Positions 25,995-34,350 of a stretch of DNA of 64,000 nucleotides are shown piece by piece. The notes under the pieces were generated by a model, which did no database searches, was not told where the DNA came from, and saw only the letters and a list, made by a program, of their open reading frames with translations. Where the stretch lies: assembly GCA_966250325.1 (NCBI GenBank), contig CBINGY010000013.1:18028-82027 (forward strand). Direction: 5' to 3'. Origin of the DNA: Jiulongibacter sp966250325. GTDB taxonomy: Bacteria > Bacteroidota > Bacteroidia > Cytophagales > Spirosomataceae. Made by a program: the position numbers and the translations under genes. Within the stretch, counting starts at the first letter, position 1, and each line of letters starts with the position of its first letter.

Positions 25995-26990
25995 ATGAAT
26001 AAAGTAGTTGTACTCATTTTCTTCTCTCTAACGGGTTTTTCACAGTGGCAAAGTGGTGAAACTGGAACTTCGTCATCTTTCAGATCTATGGATGTAGTAA
26101 ATAAGAAAGTTATTTGGGCAGGAGGAACCGGAGCTACGGTGATTAAAAGTACCGACGGCAGCGAAAGCTGGTTTATAATGAAGGTATCGGATGCTGGTCT
26201 TGATTTCCGTGGCGTAGCTGCCTTCAATAAGAAAGTGGCGGTTGTGGTAAGTGCAGGATTAGGAGAAAATGACGCGGCAAGGATTTATCGGACAGAAGAT
26301 GGAGGCAAAACCTGGAATCTGGTTTTTAGTACTGCAGAGAAGGGCGTTTTTATGGATGGAATCTGTTTTCTTGATAGAAAACATGGGTTTGTTTTTGGCG
26401 ATGCCCTTGGTACTGAAGTTTATCTGCTTGAGACTTTTGACGCCGGGAAAAACTGGAAGAGGGTGGGGCAGGAGCGTTTACCATCTGTACCTCTAGGTTC
26501 TGCCTCTTTTGCGGCCAGTAACAGCGGTATGATGCATGTAGGAAAAGAAATCTGGTATGCCTTGCAATCCTCCATCTTATATTCTTCTGATTCTGGTCTT
26601 CATTGGGAGCTGAGGAATACGGGATTCCCATCCGGGGAGTCAAATGGTATTTTCGGGATTCACTTTGTGAACAGAGAACGTGGATTTTTACTGGGTGGAG
26701 ATTACCTTCGGGATAAAGAGAATCAGATCAATCTGGCCATTACTGCAGATGGAGGGAAACGCTGGCAAATGGGTCAAATAGAACCATATGGCTTAAAGGA
26801 ATCTGCCGCATCGTATCAAAACTTTGTTTTGGTAACCGGCACTTCGGGCACTTCAATTTCTGAAGACAATGGGCTTCATTGGGAAGTTTTTGATAACGAG
26901 TCGTATCATGTGGTTCGCTGTGCAGGGAAATATTGTTATGCCATAGGGGCGAACGGGCAATTTGGTAAGACTGCTCTGGAACAGGATTGA
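25995..26990 (+). CDS. Secreted YCF48/HCF136-like beta-propeller protein
   Basis: A 331-residue protein with signal peptide (VVVLIFFSLTGFSQ). It has repeated propeller blades of the BNR/YCF48 type, each with an aspartate-box-like S/T-x-D-G-G-x-x-W: KSTDGSESWFIM, RTEDGGKTWNLV, TFDAGKNWKRV, SSDSGLHWELR, TADGGKRWQMG and SEDNGLHWEVF. That gives six to seven blades. Oxidoreductase or photosystem-assembly labels exist for this fold but do not apply here; it may bind a ligand or protein at the cell surface. It faces the ThuA fusion gene across a strong bidirectional terminator (27014-27055), and the 55-base gap to divergent batD holds its promoter. Confidence 0.85.
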   Translation: MNKVVVLIFFSLTGFSQWQSGETGTSSSFRSMDVVNKKVIWAGGTGATVIKSTDGSESWFIMKVSDAGLDFRGVAAFNKKVAVVVSAGLGENDAARIYRTEDGGKTWNLVFSTAEKGVFMDGICFLDRKHGFVFGDALGTEVYLLETFDAGKNWKRVGQERLPSVPLGSASFAASNSGMMHVGKEIWYALQSSILYSSDSGLHWELRNTGFPSGESNGIFGIHFVNRERGFLLGGDYLRDKENQINLAITADGGKRWQMGQIEPYGLKESAASYQNFVLVTGTSGTSISEDNGLHWEVFDNESYHVVRCAGKYCYAIGANGQFGKTALEQD

Positions 26991-27013
26991 CCGCTTGTCA
27001 GCTGAATGTTTTG

Positions 27014-27055
27014 AACAAGACGAAGGGCTCCTCTCATAGAGCCCTTCGTCTTGTT
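27014..27055. terminator. Bidirectional terminator between convergent genes
   Basis: A perfect 17-base-pair stem, 27014-27030 with 27039-27055, around an 8-base loop; the core arm is GACGAAGGGCTC. It ends two bases before the stop of the 27057-30476 gene. T-rich bases follow on both strands, so it probably serves both genes. Confidence 0.85.
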
Positions 27056-27056
27056 T

Positions 27057-30000
27057 CTATTTATTGAAACGGATACTTCTGGGCTTAATAAGCCCGGTAA
27101 GAGGTTCCTCTTCTTTATAAACGACAAAATACAGATTTTGAAATTCTGCATCAGCATCTTCAAGTTTGGCTTCACTCCACTGATATTTATCCCAGCTCCC
27201 GGTAGGTTGGAAAGGTATTCTTCCAATTATTGGCCCGCCTATGGAGTTCTTCCTGATTTCTATGAATCCGCTTTGATTTTCGGAAGCATATTCCATCGAG
27301 ATACTACGTATTCCGGTGAGGTCAATATCGTTGTAAAGTAAATAAGCTTTGTAATCTCCCGTGCGTATCTCTCCCCATTCAAACGGGAAACCCGGATGTG
27401 CATCGGCATCCATGGCCCTTAGCGTATTGGATCTAAGTCTTATTTCATCCGCTCCGGTTTGTGGTGAAGAGCCCTTAGCTCCTTTATCGGTATAACTTGC
27501 TTTTAATGTATAATATCCGCGGGTCTGATAATTTTTGTGGGTATTAAGCTGGGCTGTTCCTTTGACTGAAACTTTTTTGAAATTAAGATTTGGATCGGAT
27601 AATGAAAAAATGTAATTCACCATTTCCTGAGCATCCTGCTGAGTTAGCTGAGGGTGGGCACTCATAACATGTGTGCTGCCCCAGTTCCCACCGCCCCCTT
27701 CAATAATTTTCGTGGCAAGCATCCGCACGGCGTTGCGATCTTCGCGATACCTCTGAGCTATTGCCGAAAAGGACGGACCTACTGAAACCTTATCCACGGT
27801 GTGACAGGCCTTGCAGTCGCTTTGATCCATCAGGGTCTTCCCAAGAGAGCCGGGCTCCAGATTCGTTTTGATGGCTGCTCCTCCACTCACATCTGGTGAC
27901 GGTGCCAAAGGTTGAGGATTATAATTCATCAGTACATTGATTTTTCTGAAGTCTATCTTTTTAGTCTCAGGATCAGAGACTTTTACTTCGTAGTTGAAGT
28001 CGCCATCCTCCCAGTAGAATGAGCGGTTTTGAGCACTGGAGATTACTACTTTCGGAGGTGCATTTCCCGCTGAGACCATTAAGGTGTCTGCATCTTCCAA
28101 GCCTATTTCGTCTTTTACCTGAAGCACAACTTTGTATTCACCGGCTTGAGTAAAGGTATGCTTGAGCATGGGAGCTTTGGTATCAAGTTTTTCGCCATTA
28201 ATAAACCAGGAATAGGTTAACCGATCTCCGAAATCCTTATCTGTTCCCCGGCCAGACATTTGTACTGTCAGCGGAATGGCTCCGGCTGTATTTCTCTGCC
28301 TTTTGAAGAGTTGTCCCTCTGCGGTGGTACTGGCAATGGCACGAGCTTTGGCATAATTGAGGGAATCAATGAGGTAGGCACTAACTTCGGGTGCCCGGTT
28401 AAATGGATTATACTCGATTTTCACCAGTCGGGCATCCACATTGTCTGCTCCGTAAACAGATCCGTATTCAAGAGCATACATAACGCCGTCTTTTCCAAAC
28501 GCCAGATCTATTGGTCGGCGGAAATCTCCCGCTGTAGGCATGAAAGCTTCGCTGCGGAGGTAATCTTCGTTTTCGTCAAAGCGTAAAACCCTCATCCAGT
28601 TTCGCATCCAATCAAAAACGAAGAGCCCGCCGTCGTAATATTCCGGGAATTTTCGGGGATTGGGATTTGCAGGGTCAAACGTATAGAATTCGCCCGCCAT
28701 AGCAGATCTGCCGCCTTTTCCCAATTCAGGGAATTCTGGTGATAAGGCATAAGGATAATAAATCATTGCTGGTTGAGGCAGTGGTAGTTTTTTTAAACCG
28801 GTATTGTTTGGTGAGTCGTTCTCTGGATTATTGACATCATATTTCCGGCCTTTTGAGCTCTCTGACGCAAAATCCCAGTCTGTATATGGGATATTATTTC
28901 CAATGAAATATGGCCACCCAAAGAAGCCAGCTTTCTTAGCCTGATTGAACTCATCGTAACCTCTGGGTCCACGCTCACTGTCTTCTCCGGCGTCAGGGCC
29001 AATTTCGCCCCAGTATACCGTGTTTGTTTTTGGATTTACAGCGATTCGGTATGGATTTCTAACCCCCATGGCGTAAACTTCAGGCCTTGTTTTATCGATT
29101 CCTTTCGGGAAAAGATTACCATCGGGAATACTGTAGGTACCATCGGCATGAGGAATAACTCGAATGATTTTTCCTTTCAGGTCATCGGAATTGGAGGTTC
29201 CACGCTGGGCATCTTTGGCAAAGCTCTCGGGGTCGGGTCGTTCATCGAGTGGTGCATAACCATCGGATGGGAAAGGGGTGGTGCCATCACCTGTGGAAAG
29301 TACGAGAACTCCGTTGGAATCAAATGCCAGAGATCCTCCATGATGTGCCCCGGAATTAATCTGAACAGGCACATTAAATAAACGCTTTTCAGAAGCCAGA
29401 TCCAGTTCGTCCTCTGGTGTTAAGGTAAATCTGGAAAGGAAAAAGTCGATGGGCTCACCTTCCACGGGTGGCGAATAATATAAATATACCCATCTGTTAA
29501 CAGAAAAATTCGGATCCAATGTAATTCCTATTAGTCCGGTTCCGCCTTTCAAGGTTAAAGGGAAACGATGAATAAGTTTATAAGTATCAGTTTTGGTGTC
29601 ATATACTGAGAACTTCCCGGCCAGTTCGGTGAAATAGACTTTACCATCTGGTGAAACTGCCAGTTCCATCGGATTATTCAGGTCGTTGACCAGCACTGTC
29701 TTTTCAAACCGGTTTTCTTCAGGTATCGTTTGGCTATAGGCTTTTCTATAATCCAGTGGCTGGTGATCCATTGCCCATTTAATGCCTTCCAGCAAATGCT
29801 TCCTGAAAAGGGGCTCATCGAAACTGGATTCCACATGGCCACCGCCTGTAAAAAATGATCGGCCGCCGTCGTATTCGTGGTACCAGGCTATGGGGTGGTT
29901 GGCCCCATTGGTGCCTCCTGTGTAAGTATGTTCATCCAGATACATCAGGGGCTTTATGCCGTGATAAATATTGCGGTAGCTATACCATTCGTCGGTTCTC

Positions 30001-30476
30001 ACCCAGGTATCGGGTAGGTGAGAGGAAGAGGGATGTGACTTATCCGTTACTTGAATTGTGGCTTCACGAATGTTACTATTGCTGGGATGTGAGGAGAACC
30101 ATGCTCCGGCAAGTTCATTGTACCAGGGCCAGCCGTATTCTGTATCTGCTGCCGAGTGGATTCCCACATAGCCGCCTCCGGCCTGAATGTACCTTTCAAA
30201 AGCCGCCTGCTGAGTATTATTAAGTACATCTCCTGTGGTGCTATTGAAAATTACTGCGGCATATTGCTTTAAATTTTGATCTGTGAATAGTTGTGAGTCT
30301 TCGGTTTGATCAACCAGAAAGCCGTTTTCTTTTCCCAACTGTTCAATAGCTTTCTGAGCAAAAGGAATACTTCCATGACGATAGCCACGTGTTTTGGAAA
30401 AGATAAGAACTTTTTGAGACTGAGCGTAGGAGCACAATACGCCTAAGGTCAATAGAAAGGTTAGACAGTTTTTCAT
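27057..30476 (-). CDS. Multi-domain ThuA / PQQ-type sugar dehydrogenase / PKD / cytochrome c / CBM protein
   Basis: An 1139-residue exported protein. Domains: signal peptide (NCLTFLLTLGVLCSYA); ThuA-like amidotransferase-fold domain (about 22-240, KVLIFSKTRGYRHGSI, GGGYVGIHSAADTEYGW); a GSDH/sorbosone-dehydrogenase propeller (about 250-690, with NDLNNPMELAVSPDGKVYFTEL and VYAMGVRNPYRIAVNP); a PKD domain (about 725-800, LTYSWFINGEKLDTKAP); a class I cytochrome c (about 870-970, heme site CKACH near residue 887 and SVGPSFSAIAQRY); and a C-terminal carbohydrate-binding module (about 985-1135). Dehydrogenase plus cytochrome suggests periplasmic sugar oxidation with internal electron transfer, with the CBM holding polysaccharide. 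It ends at the 27014-27055 terminator. The 380 bases upstream carry no gene, only repeat copy A. Confidence 0.9.
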   Translation of the reverse strand: MKNCLTFLLTLGVLCSYAQSQKVLIFSKTRGYRHGSIPFAQKAIEQLGKENGFLVDQTEDSQLFTDQNLKQYAAVIFNSTTGDVLNNTQQAAFERYIQAGGGYVGIHSAADTEYGWPWYNELAGAWFSSHPSNSNIREATIQVTDKSHPSSSHLPDTWVRTDEWYSYRNIYHGIKPLMYLDEHTYTGGTNGANHPIAWYHEYDGGRSFFTGGGHVESSFDEPLFRKHLLEGIKWAMDHQPLDYRKAYSQTIPEENRFEKTVLVNDLNNPMELAVSPDGKVYFTELAGKFSVYDTKTDTYKLIHRFPLTLKGGTGLIGITLDPNFSVNRWVYLYYSPPVEGEPIDFFLSRFTLTPEDELDLASEKRLFNVPVQINSGAHHGGSLAFDSNGVLVLSTGDGTTPFPSDGYAPLDERPDPESFAKDAQRGTSNSDDLKGKIIRVIPHADGTYSIPDGNLFPKGIDKTRPEVYAMGVRNPYRIAVNPKTNTVYWGEIGPDAGEDSERGPRGYDEFNQAKKAGFFGWPYFIGNNIPYTDWDFASESSKGRKYDVNNPENDSPNNTGLKKLPLPQPAMIYYPYALSPEFPELGKGGRSAMAGEFYTFDPANPNPRKFPEYYDGGLFVFDWMRNWMRVLRFDENEDYLRSEAFMPTAGDFRRPIDLAFGKDGVMYALEYGSVYGADNVDARLVKIEYNPFNRAPEVSAYLIDSLNYAKARAIASTTAEGQLFKRQRNTAGAIPLTVQMSGRGTDKDFGDRLTYSWFINGEKLDTKAPMLKHTFTQAGEYKVVLQVKDEIGLEDADTLMVSAGNAPPKVVISSAQNRSFYWEDGDFNYEVKVSDPETKKIDFRKINVLMNYNPQPLAPSPDVSGGAAIKTNLEPGSLGKTLMDQSDCKACHTVDKVSVGPSFSAIAQRYREDRNAVRMLATKIIEGGGGNWGSTHVMSAHPQLTQQDAQEMVNYIFSLSDPNLNFKKVSVKGTAQLNTHKNYQTRGYYTLKASYTDKGAKGSSPQTGADEIRLRSNTLRAMDADAHPGFPFEWGEIRTGDYKAYLLYNDIDLTGIRSISMEYASENQSGFIEIRKNSIGGPIIGRIPFQPTGSWDKYQWSEAKLEDADAEFQNLYFVVYKEEEPLTGLIKPRSIRFNK

Positions 30477-30593
30477 TCAATTTCAATAGGTTGAAGTGTA
30501 AATGTAGAGAAACAATCTATCACTGAAACAGGTTGGCAGCAAGAGTGTAGGTGAAATGATCTTTTTCTGTCGACTATCAGAGAATTACCGGGA

Positions 30594-31468
30594 AACCAGA
30601 TGTGAGGATAGTGTGTGGATTTAGTAAAGCTTTGAGGTAAAAGTTGGTGGAATCAGCAGTTCAAATTATACTCTGAGGCATTGTTTAAAGTGCCATGAAC
30701 TTTAAACCGATTTCACTGAAACAAACGTTTGCGAGAACGATTGCGGCATATAAAATCGCCTAACTGAAGGCAATCTAGGAAGCGAATATTCCACACTTCA
30801 CATTTTTGCGACCAATGGCTCCTCTTTTGCGATTAAGGGAAATAGAAGGGTTGGATTTAGTAATCCAGGTGCATCCGAAGCTCTAGTTTATAGCTCTTTT
30901 CCGTTTGATGAGTGCGGAGTGAGTAGTTCGACCTGTAATAGTGATCCAGCCTTCTTTTTGTGTTTTTTAAACCAATACCCTCCTCCTTTGGAGTTTCAGA
31001 GATTTGTATTTTTTCGGGAATGGAGTTCATGCAAACGAATAATAATTCCTGGTCTGCCAAGCGGATGGTTATTTCCACAAAGGCGGCTGAATTGGATTTA
31101 CCCAGACCATGCTTAATGGCATTCTCTATAAAAGTTACTAGAATGAGTGGTTTGATTTTTAAGCCGTCAGGCTTGCCTTCCAATTCAAAATCTATCCTTT
31201 TATCTTTATTCAAACGTAAACGCTCCAGATCAATGTACTCCTGAATAAATTTTAGCTCTCTTTCAAGCAAAACCAGATTGTCACCGGTTTCATAGAGGGA
31301 ATACCGCATTAAGTCGGCGAGTTTCAGGATGCTTTCAGAGGCTTTTTGATTTTCTAAAACCAAACCGTAGATATTATTCAGTGTATTGAATAAAAAGTGT
31401 GGATTGACCTGCGACCTGAGGTAATCCAGTTCGAGTTGCAGGTTTTGTTCCTCCAATTGTTTCCTGTG
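30594..31468. repeat. Direct repeat copy A (kinase core and downstream spacer)
   Basis: Matches copy B (32102-32976) at an offset of 1508 bases. About 30919-31468 is identical base for base as far as I can compare by eye. From 30841 to 30918 roughly eight differences appear, and towards 30594 the match has small indels and fades. It contains the 3' end of the first kinase gene and its non-coding tail, including the palindrome CAAACGTTTG at 30722-30731. The stretch 30477-30593 between it and the ThuA gene shows nothing I can name. No transposase or terminal inverted repeats are present. Confidence 0.95.
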
Positions 31469-31945
31469 AAATGCCCTAAAGAATAGCTCTATAACAAGTC
31501 CAGCTGATAGAGGAATAAGAATAAAAACAATATTTGTTCCGAATGCGTGAGCAAACAAGGGCCCCTTAAAAAGTTTGTTTAAAGAAAGTTCTCCCACATC
31601 CGAACGCCATCGGCTGATATAAAAAGAATTTGGAAATCGTACATTCGAAAAGTGCAGAAAATAGTAAGTACTGAACAAGTAGATAAAATAAATTAAGAAA
31701 ATTCCTAAGGTCAATGTTTTGAGTCCACCCTTCTTAATTTCGGTGGATAAAAAGTAATAAATCGGGATATTGGTCAAAGCTATTCCCAGAAAGAAAACAG
31801 CTTCTGCCCACCCAATGTTTGGGAAATTTCCATATAGCAGTTGCCAGTTTAGCGAAATAATCAGTATCCAGAAAATAAAATGGCTGGTAAATCGTACGGC
31901 TCTGTTATTCTTTCCAGATAAATATTTTGAAAGGACTCTATCCAT
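30857..31945 (-). CDS. LytS/YehU-type sensor histidine kinase (copy 1)
   Basis: A 362-residue membrane kinase. Four hydrophobic helices lie in the first 160 residues (for example FWILIISLNWQLLYG and YFLGIFLIYFIYLF-like segments). They are followed by a linker and the His_kinase core of the LytS/YehU class: SQVNPHFLFNTLNNIYGLV (phosphoacceptor His in NPHFLFN), then NAIKHGLG (N-box) and GIGLKNTKRRL (G-box). It would phosphorylate a LytTR regulator. The ATG at 31943-31945 lies within the decayed LytTR relic (stop at 31938-31940), so its own partner regulator is lost. From about residue 160 it is identical to copy 2 except for three C-terminal residues, whereas the sensor half has diverged. Confidence 0.93.
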   Translation of the reverse strand: MDRVLSKYLSGKNNRAVRFTSHFIFWILIISLNWQLLYGNFPNIGWAEAVFFLGIALTNIPIYYFLSTEIKKGGLKTLTLGIFLIYFIYLFSTYYFLHFSNVRFPNSFYISRWRSDVGELSLNKLFKGPLFAHAFGTNIVFILIPLSAGLVIELFFRAFHRKQLEEQNLQLELDYLRSQVNPHFLFNTLNNIYGLVLENQKASESILKLADLMRYSLYETGDNLVLLERELKFIQEYIDLERLRLNKDKRIDFELEGKPDGLKIKPLILVTFIENAIKHGLGKSNSAAFVEITIRLADQELLFVCMNSIPEKIQISETPKEEGIGLKNTKRRLDHYYRSNYSLRTHQTEKSYKLELRMHLDY

Positions 31946-32093
31946 TCTTCGAATTTCCTGAATTTGTTGAAAACGTTTTGACTTTTTCTACTTCCTCTTT
32001 AAATCCTTTTCCTTTTGGTATTTTCAATGCGATTGCCGTTTTTCCAAATGATATTTACAATCTGAGAGCGATGCGTTTTATAGAATTAGACTT
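31938..32093 (-). pseudogene. Relic of a LytTR response regulator 3' end
   Basis: Read on the minus strand, 32053-32073 encodes HRSQIVN, preceded after a one-base shift by SNSIK. This matches D-N-F-I-R-I-HRSHIVN of the intact regulator (33591-33611). After a gap and another frameshift, 31972-32025 encodes KIPKGKGFKEEVEKVKTF, against EIPIGKTFKKKVRAFL in the intact gene. An in-frame TAG at 31938-31940 overlaps the kinase start, as the intact pair does (TAATG). Stops and two frameshifts exclude a working product. It is the 3' remnant left by a tandem duplication that began inside the LytTR domain. Confidence 0.7.
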
Positions 32094-32101
32094 GGATAAT
32101 C

Positions 32102-32976
32102 AACCAGAGAGAAAGAAAGTTGTGTGGAGATAGTATGCTTATGAGGTAAAAGTTGGTGGAATCAGCAGTTCAAAATTATACTCTGAGGCATTGTTTAAAG
32201 TGCCATGAACTTTACCGATTTCACTGAAACAAACGTTTGCGAGAACGATTGCAGCATATAAAATCGCCTAACGGAAGGCAATCTAGAGAGCGAATATTCC
32301 ACACTTCACATTTTTGCGACCAATGGCTCCGCTTTTGCGATTAAGGGAAATAGAAGGGCTGGATTTAGTAATCCATATGCATCCGAAGCTCTACCTTATA
32401 ACTCTTTTCCGTTTGATTAGTTCGGAGTGAGTAGTTCGACCTGTAATAGTGATCCAGCCTTCTTTTTGTGTTTTTTAAACCAATACCCTCCTCCTTTGGA
32501 GTTTCAGAGATTTGTATTTTTTCGGGAATGGAGTTCATGCAAACGAATAATAATTCCTGGTCTGCCAAGCGGATGGTTATTTCCACAAAGGCGGCTGAAT
32601 TGGATTTACCCAGACCATGCTTAATGGCATTCTCTATAAAAGTTACTAGAATGAGTGGTTTGATTTTTAAGCCGTCAGGCTTGCCTTCCAATTCAAAATC
32701 TATCCTTTTATCTTTATTCAAACGTAAACGCTCCAGATCAATGTACTCCTGAATAAATTTTAGCTCTCTTTCAAGCAAAACCAGATTGTCACCGGTTTCA
32801 TAGAGGGAATACCGCATTAAGTCGGCGAGTTTCAGGATGCTTTCAGAGGCTTTTTGATTTTCTAAAACCAAACCGTAGATATTATTCAGTGTATTGAATA
32901 AAAAGTGTGGATTGACCTGCGACCTGAGGTAATCCAGTTCGAGTTGCAGGTTTTGTTCCTCCAATTGTTTCCTGTG
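32102..32976. repeat. Direct repeat copy B (kinase core and downstream spacer)
   Basis: Partner of copy A at 30594-31468. It covers the 3' 610 bases of the second kinase gene and the non-coding stretch 32102-32364. The gene-free interval 31946-32364 therefore consists of the LytTR relic (to 32093) and this tail. The palindrome CAAACGTTTG recurs at 32230-32239. The identity stops abruptly at 32976/31468, within the codons following the last membrane helix. Confidence 0.95.
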
Positions 32977-33456
32977 GAGTGCTCTGAAGAATATTTCTAC
33001 AATAAGACGACTTAAAAGCGGAATAAAAATGAAGATCATGTTTGTTCCAAAGGAATGTGCAAGTAAAGCCCGGTTCAGGGTAAGGGAATCAAAAGAAACA
33101 TGACCTATTGAAGTACGCCATCTCTTCAAATAGAATGAACTGGGATATTGTTTTAGTACAAATTCCAGGGAATAAAAGGTGATAATTTGATATACAAAAA
33201 ATAAAACCAATACTCCTAGGAATAATTGTTTGATATTGAATTGGTTAATATGGTATATCAGGTAATAGAAGATAGGTAAATTTGTAATAACCATTACGAA
33301 AAAGTACACAGTTTCCCCTTCCCCAATCTTTGGAAAATTACCATATAGTAATTCCCAGTTAATGGCAGTAACTATGGCCCAGAATACCAAATGAAATGCT
33401 ATTCTGTTAGATAGATTTTGTCTCGCTGCAGAGTACCAATCCAGGAATTTTGTCAT
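32365..33456 (-). CDS. LytS/YehU-type sensor histidine kinase (copy 2)
   Basis: A 363-residue kinase like copy 1: four membrane helices in residues 1-160 (FWAIVTAINWELLYG, LFLGVLVLFFVYQIITFY), then QVNPHFLFNTLNN, NAIKHGLG and GIGLKNTKRRL. The N-terminal half differs from copy 1 in most positions although key residues (NWxLLYGNFPxIG, SFYxxRWR) remain, so the ligand or stimulus may differ. Its ATG overlaps the stop of the response regulator gene by one base (TAATG), showing translational coupling and identifying the cognate partner. The catalytic half is shared with copy 1 by repeat B. Confidence 0.95.
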   Translation of the reverse strand: MTKFLDWYSAARQNLSNRIAFHLVFWAIVTAINWELLYGNFPKIGEGETVYFFVMVITNLPIFYYLIYHINQFNIKQLFLGVLVLFFVYQIITFYSLEFVLKQYPSSFYLKRWRTSIGHVSFDSLTLNRALLAHSFGTNMIFIFIPLLSRLIVEIFFRALHRKQLEEQNLQLELDYLRSQVNPHFLFNTLNNIYGLVLENQKASESILKLADLMRYSLYETGDNLVLLERELKFIQEYIDLERLRLNKDKRIDFELEGKPDGLKIKPLILVTFIENAIKHGLGKSNSAAFVEITIRLADQELLFVCMNSIPEKIQISETPKEEGIGLKNTKRRLDHYYRSNYSLRTNQTEKSYKVELRMHMDY

Positions 33457-34199
33457 TATCTGGAAGTTTCGTTTCGTAATCTGCTATCTAGAAATGCCCT
33501 GACCTTTTTTTTGAAGGTTTTCCCAATAGGTATCTCAATACCATTTATCAATTTAACTACACTGGAATTCAGCGATTCAATTTTGTCAGAATTAACGATG
33601 TGTGATCGATGAATCCTGATAAAATTATCTGATGGTAACAGTCCATTAATTTCATCGAGGCCGTAGCGTGCCAGTAAATATTTGGGTGAGTTTTTCGAGT
33701 TAAAGATCTTTATATAGTCTCCATAACCTTCAATATTAAATATGTCATTTACATAAAGCCGAACATTTCTGCCATCAGCCTTAATAAATATAGATTTGTC
33801 TTCATTTTCATTGCCCGTTGATTTTCTTTCGCGAAGTATCTCCTCTGCCCGTTTTACAGATTTTATGAACCGTTCAAAAGGAATGGGTTTGAGCAGATAA
33901 TCCAGAACCTGGTAGTCAAATCCATCAAGGGCGTATTCGGGATATGCGGTGGTAAGAATGACCAGGGGCTTGTAATTGTCAAAAGAATCAATAACATCGA
34001 AGCCCGTAAGCACGGGCATTTTAATGTCAAGAAAAAGCAAATCTGGTCTGGTGTCTATAATTTCATCTCTGGCTGTTTGAGGGTTTGTTGAAGCCCCTGC
34101 GAGCTCCAGAATGGGTGTTCTGGAAATAAATTGGGTAAGTATATCGATAGCAATGGGCTCATCATCCAGAACATAGGTTTTAATCTTAACGGGTGTCAT
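33456..34199 (-). CDS. LytTR-family response regulator
   Basis: A 247-residue cytoplasmic transcription regulator. The receiver domain (1-120) has YVLDDEP, phosphoacceptor Asp58 in FLDIKMPVLTG, TTAYPEYALDGF and the invariant Lys in DYLLKPI. The LytTR DNA-binding domain (about 140-245) has FIKADGRNVRLYVNDIFNIEGYGDYIKI, FIRIHRSHIVN and IPIGKTFKKKV. It is the partner of the kinase that overlaps its stop codon, and probably also of the copy 1 kinase. Its 3' end is the source of the relic at 31938-32093. Targets usually carry paired direct repeats of about 9 bases; I could not assign one. The pgk terminator (34295-34324) isolates it from pgk. Confidence 0.96.
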   Translation of the reverse strand: MTPVKIKTYVLDDEPIAIDILTQFISRTPILELAGASTNPQTARDEIIDTRPDLLFLDIKMPVLTGFDVIDSFDNYKPLVILTTAYPEYALDGFDYQVLDYLLKPIPFERFIKSVKRAEEILRERKSTGNENEDKSIFIKADGRNVRLYVNDIFNIEGYGDYIKIFNSKNSPKYLLARYGLDEINGLLPSDNFIRIHRSHIVNSDKIESLNSSVVKLINGIEIPIGKTFKKKVRAFLDSRLRNETSR

Positions 34200-34294
34200 C
34201 AGGAAATTAGTCGGTGGGTTAAAATTACAAGGGATTTAAAAAAACTCCATTTATTGTCCCAAAATTTGCTGTAGTTCAGCATTCTATATACAAA

Positions 34295-34324
34295 AAAGGT
34301 ATCACCTGCTTAAGTGATACCTTT
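34295..34324 (-). terminator. Rho-independent terminator after pgk
   Basis: An 11-base-pair stem (AAAGGTATCAC at 34295-34305 with 34314-34324) and an 8-base loop. The minus strand continues TTTTTTGTATA. It is 27 bases after the pgk stop. Confidence 0.85.
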
Positions 34325-34350
34325 AAAATGTTTTAATCGTATATTTCTTT

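Noticed and set aside
30919..31244. Identical plus-strand ORFs inside both kinase genes (also 32427-32752)
   Set aside because: They are shadows of the kinase coding frame, repeated only because the DNA is identical; they have no start context or family.
30594..32976. Direct repeats as an insertion sequence or composite transposon
   Set aside because: No transposase, no terminal inverted repeats and no target duplications; the repeat consists of kinase coding sequence and its spacer.
30857..33456. Two kinases as an assembly artefact
   Set aside because: The N-terminal halves differ at most positions, the copies carry distinct downstream differences (about eight in 30841-30918), and a relic lies between them, so they are true separate copies.
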